Shown: one piece after another, positions 25,729 to 34,489 of the stretch
How positions within the stretch are numbered: the first letter of the stretch is position 1
Layout of the letters: every line of letters begins with the position of its first letter
Origin: Opitutus terrae PB90-1
GTDB taxonomy: Bacteria; Verrucomicrobiota; Verrucomicrobiia; Opitutales; Opitutaceae
NCBI RefSeq assembly: GCF_000019965.1
Contig: NC_010571.1
Coordinates: 2,799,001 to 2,863,000 of the forward strand
Direction: 5' to 3'
DNA length: 64,000 nt
Made by a program: the position numbers and the translations under genes
The notes under the pieces: model-generated
What the model was told of the DNA's origin: nothing
Seen by the model: the letters and a program-made list of their open reading frames with translations, nothing else
Database searches by the model: none

Positions 25729-26546
25729 ATGAAGCCCCACCGTTTGTCCCTGTTGTGCGCGTTGCTGGTGGTTCTTTCGGTGCCGCCGGGCATGGCGAGC
25801 TTGTCGGCGGCGACGAAGCCCGCACCGGCGGCGCCGGATTGGGCGCAGCCTGGTACGGCGACGCGGCAGCAAGTCGCGCCGCCTGCAGATTTCCATCGCG
25901 CGACCACGACGTTCGCGACGCCGCTAGGCGTTTTCGAAGGCCAGTCGGACGTCGGCAGTGCGCTCGTTCCCGGCGACGCCAGTTACGACACGGCGACCCG
26001 GAGCTACACGATCCACTCTGCTGGCTACAACGTCTGGTATACGCGCGACGAGTTTCGGTATCTGTGGAAAAAGATGTCCGGAGACGTGTCGCTGGCGGCG
26101 GACATCGCTTATCCCGACGGAACGGCTACGGCGATCGCAAGGCGGTGCTCGTGATTCGGCAGGAGCTCGACGACGATGCGAAGGAGGCGATCGTCGCGCT
26201 CCACGGCGAGGGCATGATCCACCTGGCGCAGCGGCCGGACAAGGGCGCGCGCGTCAAAGACATGGAGTATCGGATAGGCGGTCGCGGTCGGCCGGGCGGC
26301 GCGTCGCCGGACAGCCTCGTGACCGTCATCGCGAAGCGGATCGGAATCGAGAAGCGCGGTGACGCGTTTTCACTATGGGTGAGCCTCGAAGGCGAACCCA
26401 TGCACCAGTTTGGGCCGCCGATTACGCTGCGGCTGACGGAGCCGTTCTATGTGGGCATCGGGTTCTGCTCCCACCTGCCCACGACCGTCGACACGGCGGT
26501 GTTGTCGAATGTCGTGCTCGAGAACGCTGCGGGGCGCGTGCAGTGA
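25729..26546 (+). pseudogene. Secreted beta-sandwich (TolB-associated N-terminal type) protein, frameshifted
   Basis: The first frame (ATG at 25729, signal peptide KPHRLSLLCALLVVLSVPPG) reads TPLGVFEGQSDVGSALVPGD, then YNVWYTRDEFRYLWKKMSGD and ADIAYPDG, and then hits a stop at 26154. The homologous continuation (GYGDRKAVLVIRQELDDD through LTEPFYVGIGFCSHLPTTVD) is in the frame one base earlier, to a stop at 26546. The frames join at about 26122-26125 (AACGGCTAC): one extra G (ACGGGCTAC) would restore DGTGYGDRKAV. From memory, this domain precedes WD40-like repeats in TolB-like proteins of Acidobacteria and Verrucomicrobiota; no such repeats follow here. It may be a real mutation or a sequencing error. 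Confidence 0.8.
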
Positions 26547-26722
26547 ACCGATCCTGGCGCGCGCGATGATCGACGCGCGCGTCGCGGATTCATGGGTCCG
26601 GTGTTGGACGCTCGCGGCGTGGCCCGACGGCGAACTGGGCGGCGTGGCCACGGTGGCGTGCAACAACTTGGCATTGTCATCGACCTTCGCAGCGGTACCT
26701 TCAAGGGCACTCCCCATACCCC

Positions 26723-28900
26723 ATGAATATTCGCGGAGCGGAAGGTCTGTCGCCGGAAAACATCCGGGACGAAATGAAACGGGGTGCGCGCGTGGTGGTG
26801 TTCACCTACTGCGTGTCCCTGCTGGTTATTACGTTCAAGCGCGGCAGCGGTCTGCGCTTCATCAAACCCGGACAAAGCGCCGCAATGGCGGGGCTGCCCT
26901 ACACGCTGCTCTCCTTGGTGGCGGGCTGGTGGGGTTTCCCGTGGGGGCCCATCTACACGATCGAGACGATCTATCGGAACGTCGGCGGCGGGATCGACGT
27001 CACCGACGACGTGCTCCGCCAACTGCTGCCGAGCGCTCCGCGGGTGGTGGCTGAGGTGAAGGCAAGTGAATCGGCGACGGTTCCGATGGCGCCCGCGGCC
27101 GGCGCAGCGAAACCGCGGGGGCTTAACTACCGCGCGATCGGCTTGATGGCCGGGGCCGCCGCCGTGATCGCGGTGGTCGGGACGACCGGCTACTGCCTCT
27201 ATCAGCAGCAGAACCTGACGGTGGTGGTGTGTTCAGGCATCGACCAACCGTATGCCGTTCAGCTGAACGGCGAGGTGCACCAGCTGGGGGCGCACGGGGT
27301 GGAGACGCTGCAGTTGGCCGAGGGGGTGTTCACGCTCGAGGATGCGGCGGGGAGCCACGTCGTCGGGACGCCGCAGACATTCGAGTTCCGGCTGCCATTG
27401 CTTGATCACCTCGGAACGAAACGCGTGCTCGTGATCAACCCGGACCGCGCGGCGGTGTTGGTGCGCGAGGAGATTCCGTATTACAGCGACGGCACCACGC
27501 CCCCGGCGAACGAAGCCGGCCAATTCTCGATTCTTGCGAATCAGGGCACCCATTTCATCGAGCGCCCCGACTACGTGATCGAACCTGCGGAGGAGCGGAT
27601 CAACATGCCCAGTGGCACGAGCCGTGTGGTGAAATCCCGACTTGATTACCTTCACGGTCAGGAGCCCCCTGCGCGGGTGGCGGCGTTGCTCGTCAACAAG
27701 CTGGGATACGACGGTGCACGCGTGCACCTGATGACGCTCGGCCGCTATCGCGCCGACGAGGATCTGCTCTACGCCGCCGTGAGCACGTTGAAACCCGAAG
27801 ACATGCCAGCGTTTTTCCGGCAGCGTCTCGCTGACCGGCCCGTGCTTTTGGAGTGGCATCGCTACTATCAGCAGATGATGGAGGCGACGCAGCCGGACTG
27901 GGATCTCGCCGGCGAGTATCGTCGTTACGCCGAGGCTGAGCCGGAGAACGGCGCGTTGCAGTATCTGTTCGGTCGCACGGTGGTGGACTTCGCCACCGCC
28001 CAGCAGTGCTGGCAGCGCGCGCTCAACGCCCCGCAGCCTTGTGCCTATGCGCACATGGCGCTCGGCTACGACGCCCTCTCGCTGGCACAGTTTGAGGAAG
28101 CGTGGCAGCACATCGTCGCTGGGGGAGAAGCGAAACTGCAGAGCCGGTCGCAGACGCGTTATCGCCGGGACGCGATGTGGGCGCTCAACCGCTACGAAGA
28201 GCTGGCCAAGGAGCTGGCAGACGCGCGCAAGGCGGAGCCGCTCGACCTCGAATTGGTGGGTGAGCAGATCACGGTCGTCCTGGCGGCGCAGCGGCCGGCG
28301 GTGGAGGTCGAGCAGTTGAAGACGGCGTTGTTGAAGCAGATGAAAGCTGCCGACGCGACGCCGGAGACGTTGGCGGACTGTTCCGCTTATCTGGACGCGG
28401 TGGTGGCTTATCACGCTGAGGACCTGCCGACCTACGCGAGCCTCGTGTCGCGATTCAAAGCTCCATTCTATCAGTTTCGTGCGGCGGTGGCGCGCAGCGA
28501 TCTGGAGGCGGCAGCCAAAGCGGCGGCTGCACAGGAGCGCCCCGGCGTGACCGAACACCTCCTGCTGTATCTGCTCGCGCGGCAGAGCGGTCAGGACGAG
28601 ACGGCCGATCAGCATTTCGCAAATGCGGTTGCGGCCATGAAGAACGGGTCGCCCGAATTCCGCAGCCTTGCCGGCATGCTCGCGAACGAAGCGCAAGACC
28701 CCACGGCGATCTGTCACCTGCGTTTCTCGACGGAAGACAAATGTGTCCTGCTCGCGACGATGGGGCTGCGTGATCCGGTGCACCGCACGACCTATCACGA
28801 ACTCGCGCGAAAGCTGAACTTCCGTCCGGGGTTCCCGCAGCACCTGCTGCGGCAGGTGCTGAAACCTGCTGAGACGCGTGCAGCCGGCGCTGCGTTGTGA
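26723..28900 (+). CDS. Large membrane-anchored protein of unknown function
   Basis: 725 residues. Residues 20-40 (GARVVVFTYCVSLLVITFKR) and 55-80 (AGLPYTLLSLVAGWWGFPWG) form a conserved-looking N-terminal membrane module ending GPIYTIETIYRNVGGGIDVT. A further helix lies at about 137-160 (AIGLMAGAAAVIAVVGTTGY). The remaining 560 residues are soluble: a beta-rich part to about 270, then helical, TPR-like material (LQYLFGRTVVDFATAQQCWQ, YAHMALGYDALSLAQFEEAW). I do not recognise a function. The opening resembles small uncharacterised membrane proteins of the same phylum, so this could be a fusion of that module with a TPR-type domain. Confidence 0.7.
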   Translation: MNIRGAEGLSPENIRDEMKRGARVVVFTYCVSLLVITFKRGSGLRFIKPGQSAAMAGLPYTLLSLVAGWWGFPWGPIYTIETIYRNVGGGIDVTDDVLRQLLPSAPRVVAEVKASESATVPMAPAAGAAKPRGLNYRAIGLMAGAAAVIAVVGTTGYCLYQQQNLTVVVCSGIDQPYAVQLNGEVHQLGAHGVETLQLAEGVFTLEDAAGSHVVGTPQTFEFRLPLLDHLGTKRVLVINPDRAAVLVREEIPYYSDGTTPPANEAGQFSILANQGTHFIERPDYVIEPAEERINMPSGTSRVVKSRLDYLHGQEPPARVAALLVNKLGYDGARVHLMTLGRYRADEDLLYAAVSTLKPEDMPAFFRQRLADRPVLLEWHRYYQQMMEATQPDWDLAGEYRRYAEAEPENGALQYLFGRTVVDFATAQQCWQRALNAPQPCAYAHMALGYDALSLAQFEEAWQHIVAGGEAKLQSRSQTRYRRDAMWALNRYEELAKELADARKAEPLDLELVGEQITVVLAAQRPAVEVEQLKTALLKQMKAADATPETLADCSAYLDAVVAYHAEDLPTYASLVSRFKAPFYQFRAAVARSDLEAAAKAAAAQERPGVTEHLLLYLLARQSGQDETADQHFANAVAAMKNGSPEFRSLAGMLANEAQDPTAICHLRFSTEDKCVLLATMGLRDPVHRTTYHELARKLNFRPGFPQHLLRQVLKPAETRAAGAAL

Positions 28901-28969
28901 CGGGGTCGCAGGGCAGCCGGTCAGGTCGCGCGGCCCGTGGACCGGCTGCAACCGGAAAGAGACGTCGAG

Positions 28970-30082
28970 CTACGCGGTCGCGGACGAACAGCGGCGATGA
29001 CGCGTGAGCACGAAGCCGCCGAGAACGAGCGCGGCAATCCAGCCGTAGGTGGCCGGCTCGGGCACAGGGGTGAGGATGTAGGGGTGATACAATCCGTCCG
29101 GCGTGTAGGCGATTCCGGTGATCTGGCCGCGATCGTTGACATCGTTTGCTGTCAGCAGCGTGTAGCCGAGGGCCGGATCGATCAGCGTGTTCAGGTCGAC
29201 GACCGCGCCGCCGACGTAGCCGAACGCGCGCTGCTCGCTGGTGCCCATGTTCATCGGATCGACGGCGATGCCACTGTTGTAGGTGCCCACGGCCACACCG
29301 CTGTCGCCGAGCGCGTTCAGTTCCGTGAGATTCACCATCGTCCCGAGCATCGTCGAAACGCCTCCCTTGAGCAGGTAAAGCGTGTCGCCGGAGAGACTGA
29401 GGATGTCGCCATGATCATTGAAGCCGCGCAACGAGCCGGTAAAGGTGCCCGCGAGCGGCGTGTGCACGCCGGCCTGTGAGGTGTAGAGCACGCCGCCGGC
29501 CTGACTGAGGAAGATGCCGTCGTCGCTGAGGCTCAGGAGCGTTGCGCCCGGCGGAAGATAAGAGGAAACCGGACTGAACGTGCCGTCGGGAATCGAGTAG
29601 ACCTGATTGCCGCTGACCATCACTAAACCGTTGTTCGTCACGCGCGTGGCATCGCTATATTCCTCCGGCGGGAAGGGGCTGATGTCGTGCACGTCCGTTG
29701 CGGCGTTCGAGTAGTAGCCGTGGCTGATGTCCGAGCTGTTGTTGATCCGCGAATTTCCGACGATCACTGCGCTGTCATTAATGTCGGTGGCGAAGTTGTC
29801 GTGGCCCGGCAGTCCGGTGCCATCGGATAAGGTGGGCACGCGCGTGTGCGTGCCGCCGGAGACGAGGAAGCCAGCGTAGTCGGGATAAATGCTGAGCAGT
29901 GTGTAGGCGACCTGACCGTGGTTGTTGATCACCGGCTGATACGGAACGACGTAGTCGACCCAGCCGGGATCGCCGAGATCAGTCAGCTCATACGAGCCGG
30001 CCTGCGCATACAGCGGCAGCAAAACACCAGCCGCGAGCGCGGCCAGCGGGCGAAACGAAGCAACGGAGTTCCAGGCATTCAT
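28970..30082 (-). CDS. PEP-CTERM protein with HAF-type repeats
   Basis: 370 residues from the ATG at 30082 (signal: VASFRPLAALAAGVLLPLYA, then QAG). The body has repeated I-N-x-x-G-x-V / D-I-N-D-S units (PVINNHGQVAYTLL, ATDINDSAVIVGNSRI, NDVNDRGQITGIAYTPDG), as in HAF-type extracellular repeat proteins. The tail is a complete PEP-CTERM sorting signal: VPEPATYG, a hydrophobic helix (WIAALVLGGFVLT), then RHRR. Such tails are processed by exosortase, and the protein is displayed or released with exopolysaccharide. No exosortase gene is in this window. It diverges from the luciferase-like gene. Confidence 0.88.
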   Translation of the reverse strand: MNAWNSVASFRPLAALAAGVLLPLYAQAGSYELTDLGDPGWVDYVVPYQPVINNHGQVAYTLLSIYPDYAGFLVSGGTHTRVPTLSDGTGLPGHDNFATDINDSAVIVGNSRINNSSDISHGYYSNAATDVHDISPFPPEEYSDATRVTNNGLVMVSGNQVYSIPDGTFSPVSSYLPPGATLLSLSDDGIFLSQAGGVLYTSQAGVHTPLAGTFTGSLRGFNDHGDILSLSGDTLYLLKGGVSTMLGTMVNLTELNALGDSGVAVGTYNSGIAVDPMNMGTSEQRAFGYVGGAVVDLNTLIDPALGYTLLTANDVNDRGQITGIAYTPDGLYHPYILTPVPEPATYGWIAALVLGGFVLTRHRRCSSATA

Positions 30083-30259
30083 GGACAGGATGGTGGATTC
30101 GAACCGCTGGCGGAGTTCGACTGACGGCAGTAGCGCGCCGGGCGTTCGACTCAAGTGCCGATTGCTTGCTGTAGCGATCGCGCGGTCACGAAACGATTGC
30201 ACGAACGTTCCGGCATCGGGGAGCGCTTTGAAAAGAAGTGACCCGGTCGCGAGTTCCGA

Positions 30260-30277
30260 ACGATCTGCGCAGATCGT
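30260..30277. promoter_or_regulatory. Perfect 18-bp palindrome between divergent genes
   Basis: ACGATCTGCGCAGATCGT reads the same on both strands with no spacer. It lies in the 312-base gap, 118 bp from the luciferase-like start and 178 bp from the PEP-CTERM start. An uninterrupted palindrome of this length is a plausible binding site for a dimeric regulator. I see nothing else in the gap. Confidence 0.5.
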
Positions 30278-30394
30278 CAGGGGATTGCTGACTGCGGGAT
30301 CAGCGTGCGAGTAGGGGCGGGCGCGCCGCGGCATTGCGTATGCACGCTGTTGGTGTCCGCTGGCAACTCGCACGCCAATACACACGTTGGCGGC

Positions 30395-31411
30395 ATGATT
30401 CCCTTTTCGGTTCTCGATCTCTCGCCTATCGTTCAGGGCGGCACGGTGGCGGACGCACTACAGCGCTCGCGCGAACTGGCGCAGGCCGCCGAGAGGCTTG
30501 GCTATCGGCGGTTCTGGCTGGCGGAGCATCACGGCATGCCCGGCATCGCCAGCGCGGCGACCGCCGTGGTGATCGGGCACGTGGCCGCTGGCACGTCGAC
30601 GATTCGCGTCGGCTCCGGCGGGATCATGCTGCCGAACCACGCGCCGCTGGTGATCGCCGAACAGTTCGGCACGCTGGAATCACTGTTTCCCGGTCGGATC
30701 GATCTTGGGCTCGGCCGTGCGCCGGGCACGGATCCTGTCACGGCGCATGCGCTGCGTCGCGGTCGGTCAAACAGCGCGGACACGTTCCCGCAGGACGTAG
30801 TGGAACTGCAGGCTTACTTCCGCGGCGGGGCCGGTCAGCCGGTGAGGGCGGTGCCGGGAGCCGGACTGTCGATTCCGATCTGGCTGCTTGGTTCGAGCCT
30901 GTTCAGCGCGCGACTCGCGGCGGCGCTGGGGCTGCCGTTCGCGTTCGCCGCGCATTTCGCGCCCGATCTGCTCGACGAGGCACTGGGCATTTACCGTGAG
31001 GAGTTCAAGCGTTCGGAAACGCTCGCGCGACCCTACGCGATGGCGGCGATCCAGATCTACGCGGCGGAAACTGACGCAGCGGCGGCGCGGTTGTTCACGT
31101 CGCTGCAGCAGAGTTTCCTGCAACTGCGGCGCGGCGCGCCCGGTCCGCTGCCTCCGCCCGTCGACGGCATGGACGGACTCTGGACGCCGCTGGAACGCGT
31201 CGGCGTGATGAGCGCGTTTCACGAGGCGGTGATCGGATCGCCGGCGACAGTGGAGCAGGGCATCCGGGCATTTCTCGACCGAACGCGCGTCGACGAGTTG
31301 ATGATCACCGGCGCGATTTACGACGCCGCTGCGCGGGTGCGCTCGCTCGAGCTCACCGCGGAGGTGCGCGAGCGGCTTGCCGCTTCCGGAACGGATCGAC
31401 GAATCGGGTAA
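30395..31411 (+). CDS. LLM class flavin-dependent oxidoreductase
   Basis: 338 residues from the ATG at 30395 ([16 protein letters not shown]). The luciferase-like monooxygenase features are [60 protein letters not shown] and [20 protein letters not shown]. The opening SVLDLSPI and the [10 protein letters not shown] motif match the MsnO8-like subgroup of LLM enzymes, which use reduced flavin and O2. Role and substrate are unknown. It is a single gene that converges with the DUF421 gene, 12 bp apart. Confidence 0.92.
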   Translation: MIPFSVLDLSPIVQGGTVADALQRSRELAQAAERLGYRRFWLAEHHGMPGIASAATAVVIGHVAAGTSTIRVGSGGIMLPNHAPLVIAEQFGTLESLFPGRIDLGLGRAPGTDPVTAHALRRGRSNSADTFPQDVVELQAYFRGGAGQPVRAVPGAGLSIPIWLLGSSLFSARLAAALGLPFAFAAHFAPDLLDEALGIYREEFKRSETLARPYAMAAIQIYAAETDAAAARLFTSLQQSFLQLRRGAPGPLPPPVDGMDGLWTPLERVGVMSAFHEAVIGSPATVEQGIRAFLDRTRVDELMITGAIYDAAARVRSLELTAEVRERLAASGTDRRIG

Positions 31412-31423
31412 GCATTCGCGAGG

Positions 31424-31927
31424 TCAACGCTTCAACACCGAGATCTGACCATTGCGCTCGAGCAGCGCCTGGCGGACTTCGCGCGGATCGGCGACGCCAC
31501 TGATCCGGAGATCCTCGGCCAGATCGTCGCGACTGAGCGAGTGGGCGCGGAGGGTTTTTTCGTGCACGCGGCCGTTTTCGATCAGCGTCGCCGGCTCGCC
31601 CTTCGCGAGCCGGCCGAAAGCGCCCCAACGCGCGCCCAGGAAGGTGAACCCGCGGTGGACGAACACGAGGACGAAGCCCGTCGCGAGCGTCGGGAAAAAT
31701 GCGGCGCTACCGTTGATCGCGCGCGCGAGCGTCGAGGCCAGCACGAACGTGAGCAGGACGTCGATCGCGTTGCGGCGGGCGAAAAACCGCTTGTGCGAGA
31801 GCCGGAGCATGATCAGCGCGGCGACAAAAACGACCAGCGCGCGCAGCGCCATCTGCGGGAATAGCAGCTGATGAGGCTCCGCGTTCAGCCCGAGCCAGGT
31901 GTCCACCAAAATTTTGAACGACTCCAT
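31424..31927 (-). CDS. DUF421 (YetF-like) membrane protein
   Basis: 167 residues from the ATG at 31927. Three N-terminal helices (MALRALVVFVAALIML; NAIDVLLTFVLASTLARAIN; FFPTLATGFVLVFVHRG) are followed by the cytoplasmic DUF421 domain (GEPATLIENGRVHEKTLRAH, DDLAEDLRISGVADPREVRQ, ending ERNGQISVLKR). The family is of unknown function and is found in many bacteria. Similarity to the remnant at 34188-34323 continues in frame upstream of this ATG (DAVGDRV against LAVGDRV), so the true start could be farther upstream at a non-ATG codon. Confidence 0.88.
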   Translation of the reverse strand: MESFKILVDTWLGLNAEPHQLLFPQMALRALVVFVAALIMLRLSHKRFFARRNAIDVLLTFVLASTLARAINGSAAFFPTLATGFVLVFVHRGFTFLGARWGAFGRLAKGEPATLIENGRVHEKTLRAHSLSRDDLAEDLRISGVADPREVRQALLERNGQISVLKR

Positions 31928-32020
31928 GACGCGGTCACCGACCGCGTCTAGCTGGGGGAGTTCGGGCGGGGAGCAAGCGGCGGCCGGCGCTTTGGGCAGC
32001 GGCCGGAAACCGGGAAAACT

Positions 32021-34111
32021 TCACTTCTTCAGGCGGGCGGCAGGCTCGATCTCCAGCGGCTTCCTGTGCAGGAGGAACGGAATCCAGCGCGTGCGATAGT
32101 TGTCGACGTAGAAGAAGTCGGAATGCTTCCATGCCGGGTGGACGTGCTGCAGCAGCCGGGAATCTGCGGTGGTAAACTTCGCGGCGCCCGACGCGCCCGT
32201 ACCCGAGACGAACCAAACGACCAGCTTGACCCAGAGATCCCGATGCCCGCAGTCGTTCAAGATTTGGCGGACCCGATCCTGGGCCAGATAGACCGGCCAG
32301 GGAAAATCGCGTCGTATGATCGAACCGCACAAAACGATGCGGTCGAAGGAGAGCCCATAGGTTTCGAGCGCTTCTGCGACCAGGTAGGTGCCGAAGCTGT
32401 GGGCGACAATCGAGCACCGCTTGATCCCGTGTTCGTGGCAGAAATTGGAATAGGCGTCGCGGAAGCGTGCGACCGCACGGCGGCGGGCCGAAGGCAGGAA
32501 GAAGCTGATCAGGTTGAAGTACCCGTAGTCGAATGGGTAGTGGTTGATGCCGGCGTCGTTCAAGAACGGGTTGATGTGCCTTTGCCAGGAGCCGTAGGTG
32601 CGAATGCCGTGAAGTGTGGTTACCCAGAGCACCCTGGCCGCCTTCCGGGCGGAAAGCCGCGCGCCGATGTTCCCCGGGGTGGCCACGCTCAGGATCTTTT
32701 TCGCGCGTTTGAATTGGACCGTGTTGGGAATGTCGGCGGGCGATTCGTATTCGAGGGTTCCGTCCGCCTGTTTGATCGCCCGGTCCTTGTGGTGGGGGTC
32801 ATGCGGGTCACGTACGTAGTAGCTGGCCTGGAAGCGAGCGCTATTCTGTCTCTTGAGCGCCTCGAAGGCCGCGAAGACCAGTTCCGTCGTGATCCCATCT
32901 TCGGCCGCCAGTTGGTGGGCCAGGATCTCCTGCTTTCCAAGTCGGGAAAATTGCAGGTCGAGCCGGTGCATCACATAGCGGAGGCTCGGCGTGTGTTGGG
33001 CCACGGCCCTGAGGTCGGGGTCGAGAATAGTCTCCTCATTCTCTGCGCACCGTCGCACGTCGGCGAGTAGGGCGCGGCCGTCCTCGGCTTCACAGGCACT
33101 GACCAACTCGAGATGATTGGTCTTGGAGAATATCCAGACTTCGACGCGACGATCCGATGCGTTTGGTGAGACCCAATCGTAGTGGAGCTTGAGCCCGGCA
33201 TACTCGCCGAGCCGGAGCTGCTCGGTGTCCGGGCTCGGTGCGGCGTGCCCATCAAGCCAGCCTCCGTTGGCCAGCTTTACGACCCAGCGCCGGATGGTGG
33301 ACGCCCGGCTGTCCAGCAGGTTCCGGATGACGGGTTCCAGTGGCACCGGCATAAACGGATCAAAGCCGAGCATCCGGACCACGATCTGCCGGTAGATCTG
33401 GACCTCCTGCGCGAGGGAGCGTCCGGCGTTCTCATGCAGCGTCTGGATCCGCAGCTCCGATTCACCGGTGCGGAGATCAAGGTGGAAAAAGTTGAGCGAC
33501 CGCTCTCTCCGCGGTATTGCGATTTGAGCTTTCTGTCCGTTGGCGGGATTGATCTTGGTCGAGATCGTCTGCAGCCAGGTCCGGGTCTCGACCCACTTGA
33601 GCAGGAGGTCGTCCGGGGTGTGGCGCAGTTCGCATAGCTGGGGTTGCTCTGCGTCCCAGACGTAGATGCTGTTATTGAAACAATCCTGCTCGTCCCCGGC
33701 TTCGGTCCGGCTTTGGCAAAAAGCTGCGGTGCGCTCCCGGAGGGCGGTGGCATCGCGCAGCGATGCCAGCATGGGTTCGTCGCCGCCTAACGCCGTGCGA
33801 TGAAGGAAAACGTTCTGTCGGCCCCACCGCTGCAGTTTCTCCAAACCAGCCATGAAATCCGACAGGCGAAGCGGATGTCGTGCGATGCGGCCGGAGAGGG
33901 CGTCGGTGACGTAATCCCGCAGGTCATCGAGGAGAAGACCGGCCGGGAGTTCCAGCTCACCGAGACATTTGTCGACGTGCGGCCGCGTATAACTGAAAAG
34001 CGTGTCGACTGCTTCCGTGATTCGTTCCGAATCCGGCGTGACGACAGGATTTCCCTGTCCCGGCAATGTCGGGGCGCTCGCCTGTGCGGACGTATCAGGG
34101 GAGACTGACAC
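32021..34111 (-). CDS. Orphan 696-residue protein with C-terminal lipase-like alpha/beta hydrolase domain
   Basis: The first 480 residues match nothing I know: a helical N-terminus (ERITEAVDTLFSYTRPHVDK), then mixed regions (CFNNSIYVWDAEQPQLCELR; RERSLNFFHLDLRTGESELR). The last 200 residues form an alpha/beta hydrolase: VLWVTTLHGIRTYGSWQ (the HG oxyanion motif), then CSIVAHSFGTYLVAEAL with A-H-S-F-G as nucleophile elbow (Ser about 571), FDRIVLCGSIIRRDFPW, and a His-rich tail (LQHVHPAWKHSDFF) for the catalytic His. No signal peptide is seen. By eye the DNA is less GC-rich than its neighbours. It lies exactly between an intact and a decayed DUF421 gene start, suggesting later insertion. Confidence 0.75.
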   Translation of the reverse strand: MSVSPDTSAQASAPTLPGQGNPVVTPDSERITEAVDTLFSYTRPHVDKCLGELELPAGLLLDDLRDYVTDALSGRIARHPLRLSDFMAGLEKLQRWGRQNVFLHRTALGGDEPMLASLRDATALRERTAAFCQSRTEAGDEQDCFNNSIYVWDAEQPQLCELRHTPDDLLLKWVETRTWLQTISTKINPANGQKAQIAIPRRERSLNFFHLDLRTGESELRIQTLHENAGRSLAQEVQIYRQIVVRMLGFDPFMPVPLEPVIRNLLDSRASTIRRWVVKLANGGWLDGHAAPSPDTEQLRLGEYAGLKLHYDWVSPNASDRRVEVWIFSKTNHLELVSACEAEDGRALLADVRRCAENEETILDPDLRAVAQHTPSLRYVMHRLDLQFSRLGKQEILAHQLAAEDGITTELVFAAFEALKRQNSARFQASYYVRDPHDPHHKDRAIKQADGTLEYESPADIPNTVQFKRAKKILSVATPGNIGARLSARKAARVLWVTTLHGIRTYGSWQRHINPFLNDAGINHYPFDYGYFNLISFFLPSARRRAVARFRDAYSNFCHEHGIKRCSIVAHSFGTYLVAEALETYGLSFDRIVLCGSIIRRDFPWPVYLAQDRVRQILNDCGHRDLWVKLVVWFVSGTGASGAAKFTTADSRLLQHVHPAWKHSDFFYVDNYRTRWIPFLLHRKPLEIEPAARLKK

Positions 34112-34187
34112 GGTGTACCGAGCTTGTCCGCTGGGCCAATACTGTCAACGCACGAGCGGCCTGTTATTCGGCTGCGTGCAGCTTGCC

Positions 34188-34323
34188 GATTGGCGCGACG
34201 ATAAAGATGACGATGGCGCGGAGCGCCATTTACGGGAGCAGCAGCTGTGGCGGCTCCACCCCCAAGCCGAGCCAGGTTTTTACCAGATTTCTGGACGATT
34301 CCACCACGCGATCACCGACCGCC
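34188..34323 (-). pseudogene. Remnant of a second DUF421 gene (5' end)
   Basis: This stretch aligns without gaps to 31811-31946, the 5' end of the intact DUF421 gene, with 101 of 136 bases identical. On the minus strand it reads LAVGDRVVESSRNLVKTWLG, then LGVEPPQLLLP, a stop (TAA), then MALRAIVIFIVAPI, against MESFKILVDTWLGLNAEPHQ... in the intact copy. Similarity ends about 76 bp before the orphan hydrolase gene. The rest of the 378-base gap (34112-34489) holds only a partial REP (GATGCCCATGCCACG) near 34474. Confidence 0.8.
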
Positions 34324-34489
34324 AGAATCGTGGCCGTTCGACGCTACCGGGAAACGTCGTAGTGGCACCTGCATCTGGCCCGTGGTCGCGGGCGCGACCA
34401 TCCATTTTGCCGCCGGCCGGTGAGGCGTGAGAGCGCGCGGTCGGAGCGGGGGTGGCGGACCGAGCACGGGCCAGATGCCCATGCCACGT

